Translations under genes and position numbers: made by a program
Shown here: piece after piece, positions 10,224 to 25,550 of the stretch
Layout: each line of letters begins with the position of its first letter
Numbering within the stretch: position 1 is the stretch's first letter
The notes under the pieces: model-generated
What the model saw: only the letters and a program-made list of their open reading frames with translations
What the model was told of the DNA's origin: nothing
Databases searched by the model: none
Origin: Membranipora membranacea
Lineage: Eukaryota > Bryozoa > Gymnolaemata > Cheilostomatida > Membraniporidae
Assembly (NCBI GenBank): GCA_914767715.1
Contig: OU612068.1
Location: forward strand, 16,680,001-16,740,000
Length of the DNA stretch: 60,000 nucleotides
Direction: 5' to 3'

Positions 10224-11721
10224 CTGATTTATGATGTCATTGTTATGTGAGGAATTTTAATAATGAGAAGATCAGGACAGAAAAGAATAGTAGAAAAACT
10301 AACAAGCTTTGGAGTTTTCTCATCACCGAGATGTTGGTACAATCATCTGTTGTTTTGTTTATAAAAATATTTTATTTGGCCTACTTTATCATTTCCATTT
10401 GCAAAGTTTTTAAGATATTCTCTTGATTTAGCCTGGGCGATGTAGCAATGATTGTCTGAATAAGGATAATTTTTCTTTTTTTCTTTTTGCATTTCAAAGA
10501 GCTAATTCAATAAACGGATGAATGGAAGAGAAGGAATATGCAGGCCAGTTCTACCGACGCCAATTATCGCCTTTTTTTTACAGGTTATTTAGCCTATTTA
10601 AAGTTGGATTTATATATTTATAAATATGCTGTTTAAAAGAATAGCGTTTGACAACAGTGTTGATTGTGCCTTTGATAGCGCCTATCCTGATGTGATGGTC
10701 GGAATTTGAGACACTGACCATTTCCTCTTTAACTTTTAGAAAACCTCAATAAAGATATGAACTGCAGAGGCCAGTGAGAACTTGAGCCTGTCTTGACAAG
10801 CTAGAATACCCTCAACACAAATAAAACAACTTTGACAGAGTTGTCCCATCATTTGTATAGTTTGTTGGCCAATCAGGAACCATGAGGTGTAGAATGAGCC
10901 AATCAAAGCTATTGACTCTTAAAGTAGCAACTCTAGTTAAATATTTTATTGAAAAGAGACTTTACAAGGAAAAAGTAAGTGTGTGCTTGCAGCCTTGACT
11001 CATGGTTTGTAAAAGTCTTGTACAGGGAAAGGGAGCAAATTTGATGAGAAGAGAGGTGAGCATTGATGATGATATGAAGTCTGAGGGATATCATTTCAGG
11101 CAATCAATTTATGTCTCCTGATAATTAATATTCATAAAAAAATCAAAGATATCAAACTCAACTGAATGGAAAGAATCCAATTTCAAGTATTTTATAACAA
11201 AATTTCTTATATCACTGATTGATTTATTCCATTCACTTGTTTATGCACGTAATACCTTAGCCAATGTTTAGATATCACTGGCCGGCATTTGCATGCTTCT
11301 AATACTAACTATAATACTGAGTTACCAAAGAATGATATACCCTATATATATATTATTCCTTGATGATGGAGGGACTCTCAGTCTAATTCCTTAATTGTAA
11401 TTGCACTCTGATATGTCATTACTAGTCAATATTGTTATTATTGACTGATTTGTAACATAATTCGGTGACAATCAACATCTAAACGAATTCTTGGTGGGGA
11501 CTATCATGAAGGATCATGCTTGACGCAGATGCGACATTTGCGTCTCAGAGCTGTCTTTCAATAAAAAAACCGTCAAAATCTCAATCTGATCATTCATTGC
11601 TGAGTGTCGGATTTTCCATCGCTTTATACTCACATAAACAGAACAACTCCAACAAATATTGGGAACTTCAGGCATATAAAGTTGTTAAATCCTTTATAGG
11701 TGAGCCGTTTTCTTTGTCAGA
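10224..11721. other. Intergenic, possible divergent promoter region
   Basis: No CDS is supported. It lies between the candidate minus-strand unit (start near 10195) and the QPRT start codon, so it may hold promoters for both. It includes one half-copy of the TAGCCTG palindrome family near 10785-10805. No clear TATA box for QPRT was seen. Confidence 0.45.
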
Positions 11722-13931
<2,210 letters not shown>

Positions 13932-15013
13932 GGCGTATGCGGGTGGAGAAAAGCTTCAGCTTTTTATAAATTTATATTAGAGCATTTGAACATTTATACA
14001 TTCCTAAACATGTCAGTAATAGTTGAGGAGAACCACTTATCATGCATGAAACACAAATAAAAATTTTACCACTGCCGATTGAGGACCAGATTGCGAAACA
14101 TATGCGTTCCATTCTCCTTTTCTGGGATATTTGTAGGGCTGAGCATTATTCTATCTTGCATTTCTTTACTGCAGAATTTTTACAATTTATCTAACATATT
14201 TTGTCTTTTTCGGTACGGTCTTATGATTTTTGTGAGCTAGCAAAAAATTGTCCATATTTTTTTCTCGACCACATGCATCTAAGTATTATACTGCACCGCA
14301 TCAGCAGAACAGTGATTTAACACCTGAAGTACATGTAATCATTTTGAAAACCAGACTGAGTTTTATGGTTTTGATTTTTTTCTATATTTTTTGCAGGTTT
14401 TTTTTCGTATAAAATAAAGGACATCCACACTGACTGTCATATTTAAAGCATGTTTCAAGCTTTTTTTCAACTAATTTTTTGAAAAGAAAAATAATGGCAT
14501 TATAAAATCCTCGAAGTGAGCTTTTCAAAGCTCCTTGTTGTCAATATTTTTCTATTACATAACTTCATTAATAGAAAATTGAATTGACCATGAAACATGG
14601 GTTCTGCAGTCAAGTGTGTGTGAGTGGTCCTGTCGTACCGAAGCCTGGCGATCAGCTGACATTCTCTAGGTGGTACTCTTCCATCTCGTTGTGTGACTTC
14701 TTCATAACGTGATAAATGACGAGGATATTTCCTTCAGAACATCATTTCCTGTAAATGAGAAAGAAGCATAAAGACTTTCGTTTGTTTTCCTCTTTCATAA
14801 ATGAGTTTCGTACTACATATAGAGTTGGCACAACTATTTCGTTGACAGTATATAGAGATTGAGCTGACATGCCTGGATGACCGACCAATAAAGAGATGAG
14901 AGTATTGCTGATATTATTTAACCAGATTTCGGAGATAGTTCACATTTCGTTGTCGCAGCAGAAGAACTCACCTGAACATGTTATGAACACAATAATTCTC
15001 CCTATATCATAGG
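13932..15013. other. Convergent 3' intergenic region
   Basis: Holds the presumed 3' UTRs of QPRT (+) and ataxin-2 (-). The QPRT poly(A) signal is AATAAA at 14056-14061. No clear AATAAA was found on the minus strand for ataxin-2, and no other gene is seen. Confidence 0.6.
14056..14061 (+). terminator. Poly(A) signal of QPRT
   Basis: Canonical AATAAA about 125 bp after the QPRT stop codon, at the position expected for cleavage and polyadenylation. Confidence 0.55.
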
Positions 15014-18000
15014 CTATTGCTGTTGCTGGAAATTTGGAGGATACTGCTGGGCCACTGAAAATACATAAAAATATACATATTAGCAAGATACTAACAGTTT
15101 TTTTGTACTTGGAACTTTGGTTCACTGCATGTGGCTTTGACTGGTGAAGTGTAAGCATTTCAACTAGGTTTGCTGTTGCGTTGTTTAATTTAAGCAGGCT
15201 GCAAAAACTAAGTTAATAACAGTCAAATTATTTATAAGGTTACAAGAGTTTCAGCGAGAAGGCATTATCAAGACCAGATAATGAAAACTCCCAATTGTAG
15301 GGCTTGAATCATACCACTTGCTTACAAGTTGGTATCCAAGGCCCAATAGACATTCTGAGAACTTGTGAGGGGAAATGTGCAATGGCTGCCATAGAATACA
15401 GACAAACATCAGTATGGTTCAATGACATTTATTTGTTATAGTATACATACTTCCGTGTTGGTAGTGGGCTTGTGTTATATATGCTGCTGGGTATGGTTGA
15501 TGTAGTCCAGCTGCTGCTGCTGCTGCCGCTGGATGATGACCACTGAAAAAACAAAAAAATGATCAAGCATTAGAAAGAGACAAATCGGATATATCCTGCA
15601 GCTTCTGTTTTAACATCAATCAACAGGGTGGTGTTTTTTGGCAGTGCACCTATGCTCAAAGATGACAACATAGCATCCTTCATATCTAAAGAGCAGATGA
15701 AATTTGCAGTGAATGATCTGTTGTCACAGCTATTATATTATTTTCAAATTAATTGTTCAGCCTAAAATTATTATAATCAACTGATATACAAAATTTATTG
15801 TTCACACATATCGCATAATATAGCCCTATAGCAATGATATACTCACGTCATGTATATGAGTTGAGGCTGAGGGTGGTATGCGGGCGCCCCGCCAGCAGCT
15901 TGAGATACAGCTCCTCCCATGTGAGCCTGGGCAGCAGGGTGCTGCTGGAAAAACTGTTGAGGTGGAGGGGGTTGGTAATAACCCTGGCTCACCATTGGCC
16001 CTGTGCCTGGAGACGGTGACGGGTTGTGAGGGGATGGCTGCAGGGGCGGCTGTTGTTGGGGAGGCTGCTGCGCTCCTTGATGTCCGGCAGACATGGCATA
16101 CATATACGAAACCGGAGCACCTGGAAAAAAGATTGAAGAATACAGAATGAGCCCCAGTCCGTCACGGAATAAATGTAAGCTTGAAGTGAAACAAATGGAT
16201 TTCTTTAGATATGTAGGAGTTGCCTGTCTTTGAAACATTATAGCAAAGAGAGCGCAACTTACTGGCTGTCTTGTATACATATTTATATATACTAATCTAC
16301 CAATGGTCTTTTTACATATATGGGTATAAACAGATAAGACGTTACATCATTTACCCTTTGGAGATCAGATTCGAAATTAACTATTTATGTCCAAATCTAT
16401 CCCAAGCTATCATTGAAAATCTTACAACTACTCAATACACTATAAATTTATGAATTTCCAAGTTTTAAATTCCAATATATTTTTCACCGGTTTTTTTTGT
16501 TGTCATTTTATAATTATTTATTGATCAATGAAATATGCATGAAAGTATTCCATATAATTCACCATGGAACATGGGTGAAACAACTGAGAAAAAAATTGCT
16601 GCTTGCATACCTTGGTGATTGGATGGCCCCGCCTGTGGATAGTTGGCGTGATGCATGTGTTGATTATTAGGTTGTTGATTAGGATGACTCATACCGGCAG
16701 GTGCTCCTGCGGTGCTATGTGGGGGCTGGTGCGGTGGATGGTGACCCTGTGTTGGCCCACCTGCCCCAGCAGGTGCCTGCTGTTGTAAATGTGCGTTGAG
16801 GGGTGGTGTCTGTGCATGCATGTTAGCCATAGGCTGCTGCATACCGGCCTGAGGATGTACTACATGACCAACCATACCTTGAGGCACTGAAATTAGATGT
16901 AGATGTGGTTTCTTAGTGAAGATGCACATATCAGGTCAGAAAGTTGATCCTATAAACATGTGGGTAGTTTGTCTCTTTTATTCATGTTTTTTGTTAAGCG
17001 ATTAGCCAAATCAGGCTTCTCTTGGTAAACCTAACTCATACAATGCTCTGATGAGATTGGATCATTTCATATACATTTATATGTTATAGAGTGATAAAGA
17101 GGAGACAGGTGTGGCGGTTGAGAAAAGTTGACAAAAATTTTCTTTCCACTAAAGCTAATAGTTTCACCTGTGTCCATAGGCTATGTGAAAGGTTGCCACA
17201 GTGCTCTTAATTTTGCATGAGACCTTCAAAATGATAAAAAGTATGGGGAGGCGCTACTATAGTCTTCAGAGGCACTTTAATTTAGTTAAAACAGCTGGAT
17301 AAGTAGACTCACTGTAGACAGCCTGTTGCTGAGGTTGTACAAAGTGTGGCTGTTGGTGAGGAGCTGGTTGTCCGTCACTCCCAGTGTATGATGAGTTTCG
17401 CTGCAATCTTGGGTTCTGCATACCTGGCTGAACCATCTACAGCAGGAGAACAAGTGTAAATACACCTACTAGCAATAATGGCACTTCATCATCGGATAGT
17501 ATGATATGGAGAATGGGGTAATTTATGACACTAGCTAGAGTTTTTATAAAATTAAAAACATTTACATAATTTTTATTATTTTATCTGTGTAATGATGGCC
17601 CATTGCAACTGTCAAATAGACCATTATTCAATTCCACGAATTGGTACATTAGAGCAAGGAGTTGGAGAGTTAGAACTGTCTCTAACTCCTTGATTAAAGC
17701 CAAGTCACTTTACTTTAAATGCATACATTTCTCTTCACTGAAGTTTTATAGTGATTGTTTTTTTTATAACTCTACGTAAATGACAGTACTCTACTCACTA
17801 TTTACATCATGGCAGATTTTATCTGCTTGATTTTCTGTGACATTATAGCCCATTGCCATTGATAAATTAACCAAAATTTAATTACATGAATTTTTACATT
17901 TGAGTCAAGTAACTTTGTGAGCATGAATTTCTCTTCTCTAAAGTTAATGGGGTTTGTTGACACTATAATTATACGAAAATTACAACATAAACTTATAAAT

Positions 18001-21000
18001 TCTACATAAATACTATATAATATTTATATGTTACATGTTTATATGATTACAGTACTCAGTACTTACTATTAAAGGTGCTGTCTGATACTGCTGCTGCTGG
18101 TGTGGATGATTCGAGTTAATGAGAGGTTGGCCCATAGCCTGAGCTGGAGTCGGCATATCCTGCCTGGGCTGCTTAGCTTCCACTACAGACACAGTGGCTG
18201 TCTTAGACTTAGGAGCAGCATGTGCTCCGTAATGTTGGTGCTGAGGGGGATGCCCTTGTACATGGACAGGGGCCATAGCTGGCGGAGGCTGTGCAGGCAT
18301 GGCAGTTGGTGCCTTCTACAAAAGTAAACAATAATGACAATTATGAAGTTTGATCATAGCAAAATCATAGTGACAAAGAGATTTCAAGTTCTCATTGACC
18401 TTTTTTTAAATTTCAACCTGTGATTTGTTGTGGGAAATAAGGGTATACTTTGATATGAGATGACCATTGCTGAAATGATATAACGAATCACTTACAGGTG
18501 TGAAGACAAATTCTTTAGCGTTTGGATCCAGCTTACTTTTAGCAGCGACAGACTCGGCCCCGCTATAATAAAATGGTAAGCTGATATGAGTAATATGAGA
18601 CATAGTAATTACTGATATGATGCATTTCTTAATAACATAACAGCGCAATAGATTTTGGAAATTCAGTAACATGAAAACGGTGATCTCCTTAATTTATATT
18701 ATTACCCACTATGAAGGATGAGGTTCAGTTCTGTTTGACGAAGTAATCGCATTACCTGTTTAAACTCGTGTATGACAGCTTGTGTTACTTGAGCAAAGAT
18801 TGATAATAAAATGACTTTCTATGGCAATAAAGATGAAAAAACTTGCTATGCTGTCTAGTAACATACCTGGTTCCGGAAGCAGCAGCAGGTTTAGATTCGG
18901 TGCTAGGTGCTGATGGAGCTGTCGTTGTTGGCTGAGGAACAGTGGATGGTGCATTGGAAGCCCCTGAAGAAGCAGGCTTTGCAGCTGGAGCCGAGGCTAC
19001 AGCTGGAGCATCAGCTTTAGTTATTTTAGCCTCAGGTACAGGCGCCGGTGGTTGTTTGTGGGCCGGTACATGTGTTTGTTTAGTTGTTGGGGACACAGGG
19101 ACGACCTGAGGCTGAGAGGCTGCAGGTCTATTAGGGCTTTGAGATATAACCTTCTCTGGAGTCTTACTAGGAGTGTGTATAGGTCTGACAGGGGGAGGTC
19201 CCTTGTGTTGAGGGGGTTTGCCCTCAGCTGATGGTTCCTTGTTATCAGCCTGCAAGAAACAATCATGAATATTGTTAAACAACAGGATGATAAATAAGTA
19301 CCATATCATAGCATACTATTTTCTATAGTAAATACGCAACTTCACCACGTCACAGTGTCTCAAGAGTCTGACCTTATGATATGTGTGAGAACTGAAATGT
19401 AAGATACAAACAATCCATGAAGTAACTACATAGAATGAGTCTGATTAGCTAAAAAAAGAAGATTTCACAGCCATATAAAGATTGAGTTGCAAAAAAACCT
19501 AGCAATTCAGACACACAGAGTACAATAAAGTACAACAAATAATATTTTTTCTTACCTCAATGATTAACAAGATAACTGGGGGTTCCCCTTAAGGAAGGGG
19601 GGGGGGGGGCGACAAATGAATACTTATGTGGTTATGAACACATCAGACTAAACGCAAGCCATAGCTTACCAGCACAAACTGTTCACCAAATTTCTTCAGA
19701 GAGTTAAGATCAGCTGTGCCCTTTGAGGGAGTAGTCTGAGGGGAGGTCTTATTTCTATTTTCCAAATTTCTGTTTCGATCCATACCACCACTGGGAAATC
19801 TAGCAGACTGACTAAACTGTGCCTGCTGTCCATTGTTAGGTCCACCAGTAGGTCCGCCTCCACCTCTATGATGAGGAGGAACGTATCTGTAATGAGACAT
19901 AATTCAAGAACTGTGACTTCTGTAAATGAACAAGCTGATGAGTGGACATTAGTGTCTAATGGACAAGCTGATGAAATAGACAAGCTGTTCATGCGTAATG
20001 AGTGACCAGAACGTAGCCTGGCCACACTCTCAGAAGAACAATTTGATTTGAGCCAGCAAATGTTTATTTTCCAAGCTTCATTCACTTTATTGGAACTAAG
20101 AGGGTGTGTACACCTTCTAGCTGAACTGAGATTGCCAACATCCAACAGCACTCAAATGAAAAGTTACCCTCAAGACATCTAATGGCTGAACTCACCCTAG
20201 GGTCTATGTATTGGAGCACTCATGATGGGAACACCTAACAGATGAATGACTTGACTTGTCTTGTCTTTGAGAAGGGGCTGGTTGAGGTAACTCAAATCAA
20301 CCTGGGTTCAGGTCTCAGGGGCCCATAGAGCTCAATACATGACTTACTTGCTGGACTTGTTGCCGTTATCAGAGGAGAGTTTAGACTGTGGCAGAGTCTG
20401 TGGCATGTGAGATTGTTGGTTGGGTCTGATGACGGCGCTGTATCGAGTCTCCTCGTCCACTTCGTCACCATTTTCTAAAGCTACGTTTCTACGTGACGAC
20501 TGGTTGGACTCGATTTCAGAGGCAAAACGTTGTGCCTCGGCTAGTCTTTTCTTGTATTCTGGTGTGTTGGCATCTTTGAGTTTTGTTGTGTACTGGTCCA
20601 TGCTGTCATCATATGACGACTTCACACCCAGAGCTGCGTTTTGCCTGCAATGTTTATAAGGTTTCTCAAATAAGAAAAGTCTTATGAAGATGGTAAACAT
20701 GGTATAATGGCAGACACAAGATTGACTGATTGGTATATCTTGGCCTTGAACCTCATACCAACAGTGTGCTACTACGCTACAATTGTTATACAGCCTAAGT
20801 TCTCAGAATCCTGCAGCCCTGACTTCTGATATAAATAATTTTCACATGCAATAAAGGATAATCAATATTGTCTTGCATATTGTCTTTGCATATTACACAG
20901 TTTTGAACTGTTGAATTAAATATAATGGTATCATTAGAAGAAAAATCATCTGGTTGGTTTTGTGATACCCGTTCCCCCAAAGTAAATATCTGTCTATCCG

Positions 21001-23781
21001 TAACTGAATAGCCCACAAACTATAATTTGAATTGACAATCTTTATGTCAATGTCTTATGGTCACTCTGTGAACAAAACACTCAGGGCCAATATTTACAGC
21101 GTTGAAAACATAATCTTGAATGTAGATGTTGTTGCTTAGCTCTTCTATCCACTTATAGTTACCTGAACATGGCCTCAGCTGACCAGCCTGTACCACCTGT
21201 ATTCTCCTCTAGACTAGTGTTGATATTCTCACCATCATCCCATCGTTCTAACTGTCTCATCTCAGATTCCTTATAACTTCCGTTCAGCTGTGTGCGACTT
21301 ATACCTGTGTCCGTGAATGAATCTGACATAGCTGCAGAGAAGAAATAACAAGAAATAATCACCCATGTTAATGATCGATTGGGCGTAGTTATAACTCATA
21401 CAAATATCTAAATTTTGTGTCTTCCCATTCCAAACTGTCTCACCAGGCTTCATGTCAGCTCACTGACTGCTCATTAGGAAAACACCTAAATGATTCATTG
21501 GTACATCACAGTTTTGGCAAGAAAAAATCAAGGTTATCTCTAATTACAGAGGACAACATTATTCCTATGGCGAGATAAACGAGTGTCTGATCGAATGAGT
21601 CAAATCATTGCAGCATCGCTTGTCATTTACTGTTTTAGCCTAACCTTAGCCGTTATGTCTACCTGGTTATGTCTATCATGTAAATGTAATGTGAATTCCA
21701 TGAACACCTCACATCAACCAGCAGTTGGTAGGTTTTTTTCACAGGTTGGTAGTGATTACCAAACACCTAGCCTCTAACATTAATGATCATTTCAAGTACA
21801 TAACTCCCTGAAACAGGATAATTCATGTGCCCTATCTAACTCACCTGTTTCGCCATAGGTAGTGTCAGCATCCACAGCTCTTAGTGTTACCATATCATTG
21901 AAGTTGACAATGAGTTTCTCGATGATCCTGTCCTTAGTAGGTGTGTTACCTCTGTTATTTATGTCTAACAAGTGTGCATACTCCAGAACAACTTCCAACT
22001 GAAAATTTAACAAGCAAGACTTATTTCAGTAATGTAAACAGATTTTCCCAATGTCGCATTAATATCCAATAGAAATCAAAGTTGAATTGGAATTTTATTT
22101 TATTAGCATGACTTAGGGGAAGCCCAGCTAGGAATTCAGATGAGGAAATAATTCTTCCTCGTAAAATAGCTTTGCGATTTCAACAAGTAGGGGATTTGTT
22201 CGCTTATATTCCTGGAATATTCCTACACAGTTACCAAGTTTCAGAACTTCCTTTTTCCCCAATATAATCTGTGATTGATTTTTTTCTTCTTTTGTGAGTA
22301 GTTCACTAAAACTCTTTACAACAAGGAAGAGCGTAATACACATAACTAAGCTCCTTTGATGTGCTCAGTTGAGAGCGAGGCGTGAGGCGTGTGGCATGTG
22401 ACATGAACTGTTATACATTATAAACAGTACGCTGATATCATAGTAATGACATGCTTATGCCCGGTCATCGCCATGGAAATTATGTTATTATGAATGTGAC
22501 AGGGTGATGAAGCAATATAAAGAATGTCTGACAGTGACAGTTTACGGTCATAACAAGTCCGTCTGATCATTTCTACTCGAAGTGTTGTAAATATTTCCAA
22601 TTAAAAACTACAAAGGTGTTGCTGAACATTCAATGAAATACTGTCACAAACCAACAGACTGGGATGATGTAATACAGAGTAGACATAGACAAAAACCAAG
22701 TCTTGCCTAGAAGCATGTTTACTAATAGCACTTACATCTGAGGAGAATGTTTTGAAGACTCCTTCGTAGTGTTTACCATTCTTGACCTGAACTTCAACTT
22801 GGCAACCCTGATAAGATAAGATAAGAAAATAAGCCAGTGATGTTGCTGGTAAAAAGACAAACAATGAAGAAAAAAAGGGAAGATAAAAGTGTAAAAACAC
22901 CTGTCATGACAAACTGGTTTGAGTAACATGGTTGCACTCATACAGAGTTTAGAAGAGTGGGTGAAAGTGTTTCACAAAAGGTGTGTCACCCCCATGCTCC
23001 AATATTATACTTCGATACTCTGGCTTTTTCTAATAATATGTGCAAGTAAGTCACAGTTCACATGTGGTAAATCTCCTTGAATTTATTACATATAAGTGTA
23101 AATCACAATTCTTACAATGAGTTTGGTAAGCCCGTGTGTGAATCTCTGGTTCTTATAAACTCCATTCATAAGCTACAATTAGAAACATTTAATCGTTAGT
23201 TTGGTTTTGAACATAACATACGCAACTTTGATTTCACCGCAATCTTGCAAGTAACACTTGCTTATGAAACATGTTTTGCGCAACTTTCTTTAAGATAGAG
23301 GGTGAAACAATAGAAATAAATATTTCTATTTTAGAACTGACACTAACAACAACAATAACTAATGTACTTCCTAGCTCAATCACATCAGAATATTGACATG
23401 GCTTACTGCATACCTCAGTATCCTTATTTCTTTGCATCCCAGTTCCATGTGATCTGAAAAAAGAAGAAATTTATTGCTTTCCACAACAAAAATAGGAGGA
23501 AACATGGTTGGTCATCAAACCAAAATAATTACAATCAAATACAAAGTACTTCTGTAAAGCAGGGGACACAATATTGCAAGTTTTTGGTGAATCCAAGTTT
23601 TACAGTGATTATATCAGATAAATATAATGTTCAACTATGAATATTGAATATTTACAAGAAACACAAACCAAACACCGCCTTACCTATTCATGTTGTTGGC
23701 AGAAGAGCGCCCATTACTAAGTTGTCTCATGTTATTGTTTCCAGCAGCCCGCCTTGGCGGTTGAGCCATAGAATGACTCAT
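15014..23781 (-). CDS. ATXN2: Ataxin-2 homolog
   Basis: Cytoplasmic RNA-binding regulator that meets poly(A)-binding protein through PAM2 and acts in translation and stress granules (family knowledge). Sixteen exons, all GT-AG and in frame (869 aa): 23684-23781, 23414-23453, 23116-23172, 22736-22807, 21845-21998, 21163-21331, 20348-20644, 19670-19886, 18867-19249, 18496-18562, 18067-18315, 17313-17436, 16611-16886, 15847-16120, 15451-15542, 15014-15054. LSm region, about residues 47-140 (GVYKNQRF, VQVKNGKHYEGVFKTFSSD); LsmAD, about 141-295 (MFR..., SSYDDSMDQYT, RFASEIESNQ, VALEN...RYSAV). PAM2 is KLDPNAKEFVFTP near residues 506-518 with its key Phe intact. The Pro/Gln/His-rich C-terminus ends YPPNFQQQQ. 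No long polyQ tract. A TTTGCAG acceptor at 24022 suggests a 5' UTR intron. Confidence 0.95.
17570..17990. repeat. Diverged tandem duplication inside an ataxin-2 intron
   Basis: Two segments of about 200 bp (about 17570-17780 and 17810-17990) share ordered blocks: CCCATTGC.A.TG, ATGAATTTCTCTTC.CT.AAGTT and ATAGTGATTGTTT-like ends. This is an old duplication in the intron between exons 11 and 12. Confidence 0.4.
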
Positions 23782-24449
23782 GCTGACCCGAGCAGTTTTA
23801 AAAGCTTCAGTGCAGCGCTTGTGATGTTAAGGTGGTCGATAGAGGTCTTGATCTAATCAGTTTAGGAGGCCATCACAAATTAAGATCCATAGGCTATTAT
23901 GCCATCATATTTTTCCGCAGCATCTAATATTAATTCTGGCTTGCTTGACCCAATCTAATTGTATATGCAGAAATTTGCAGTACACAGTATGTTCTAAATT
24001 AGAGTGTCGCCAATTCCTCAGTCTGCAAAGAAAGAAATTAACGAAATAGTGATTGTGAAATTGAGACCTAAGAGACTAACAAGAAAAATTCTGTCTCATG
24101 CAACAAAACAATGTCATGGCTGACATCCCAATACAAAAAAAAAACACAGCTAGCAGCCTGAACCATAGAGTTATCATAATATATGGCTCTACGGCCTAAA
24201 CCTTTTGCATTATATAAAAGATGGAATTTGTATGAATTATCCATTGCCTGGGCCTCTGTCAATATTATAAATTTATCTGTTGGAGACTTGTAACAAATAT
24301 ACAGAAACAGAAGTTAAATAGTCTAACATCTAGGCCTATATCCGCGCATCTTGAGTTAATGGTGTTGTGTATTGCATGTTAAAGGTGTTAGTAGGCCTAT
24401 GGTGGTGTTATGTAATGCGGCATGGCATGGGCTTTTATGTTTTGCCCAG

Positions 24450-24720
24450 TGGCTGCTCAAAATTCAAGCCGGGAGTCTTTCGATTAGAAACTACTAAATC
24501 ACTATCTTATTGCTCCTTTCTGGGTAAGACCTACCTTTCAATGTCTTGATACCAACCCATATACATCGATGGAACTGAATTTATAATTTGCTAACAGTTT
24601 GGGACCAATTTTGTACAATTGTAAGACCATACAAACGATGATGCAAAGGTGCAAAAGGATAGCCAGAATTTTGGTTCAAAAAGGATCGTTCATTCTAATT
24701 GTTCGGAGATCCCCATGAGA
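24450..24720 (+). repeat. Interspersed repeat family R1, copy 3
   Basis: Matches 60-320 in order: GGAGTCTTTCGATTAGAAACT, AAATCACTATCTTATTGCTC, AAGACCT, TTTGGGACCAATTTTGT, AAGACCATA, and GGATCGTTCATTCTAATT at the end. The most diverged of the three copies. Confidence 0.5.
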
Positions 24721-24783
24721 AGAAGGAAACTAGTTGCTTGACCTCACAGCCTATCCAATGAATGCTTGACTCCACAGGCCTTC

Positions 24784-24884
24784 TGCAGTTGGTGCAATTC
24801 CAGTGGTCAAATGCCCCAGTGGTCGAGGCCTAGAGTGACTAGACAACTGGGGCACTCCACCACTGGACTTGCACCAACTACAGA
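24784..24884. mobile_element. About 100-bp palindromic (MITE-like) element
   Basis: Left arm CTGCAGTTGGTGCAATTCCAGTGG and right arm CCACTGGACTTGCACCAACTACAG are near-perfect inverses, with inner GCCCCAGT/ACTGGGGC continuing the stem. The whole segment would fold into one long hairpin, typical of a fold-back MITE. Confidence 0.55.
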
Positions 24885-25538
24885 TGGCCTGTGTCTGTCT
24901 CTTACTCCTTGAAGAGTCAGAGTAAAGCTCATGTCATTGGCAGTACATGACTTGACATTCCTACAAAGCATGTTCAAGCATTTAACAGTACTCACTCACT
25001 GCATATATCAATTCAATAGTGGAATTGAGATTACAATAATACAAATTAATAATAATAAAAATAGCAATATATATAATTGAATTTCTTAGAATAATCATAT
25101 ATTATCATTTAATTTATGCCCAATGGTTGTAGCCACTAGTTGATGCAGTACATTAAAGAAGAGCTATATATACATATATGATAGATAGAGAGAATATAAA
25201 GTAGCAGTGGGAATACACTGCTTATCATCATATACTTACATACTGATACACTACAGAGAGATGAGAAAGAAGGAAAAAAACCTTTTTTTCAACAGCAGTG
25301 AGTGAATGTGAGATTTTTTGCTAGAATAATATAATCAGTCATTCATTTAATAACTATTAGTACTTACCTTTAAGAAAACACAAGCATGAGCAGAACAGGC
25401 ACCACTTCACATATATTAGCCTGTGGAAACTGCTGCCCAAGTGTTCACAAGATGGATATCAAAATTTCATAAAGACAAATTCTGTCTTCAATGTCATTCA
25501 ATGGTCAATGATTTCCATGTACGCGTAGTAACACAAAT

Positions 25539-25550
25539 CCAAGATGGCGC
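25539..25550 (+). promoter_or_regulatory. YY1-like motif CCAAGATGGCGC
   Basis: Matches the core AAGATGGCG element that marks many metazoan promoters and translation-start regions. It lies between divergent genes, 1.76 kb from the ataxin-2 start codon and 2.9 kb from the LITAF start codon. Only the motif match supports it. Confidence 0.25.

Noticed and set aside
15878-16150. 90-codon plus-strand frame within ataxin-2 exon 14
   Set aside because: Antisense shadow of a Pro/Gln-rich exon, with no independent evidence.
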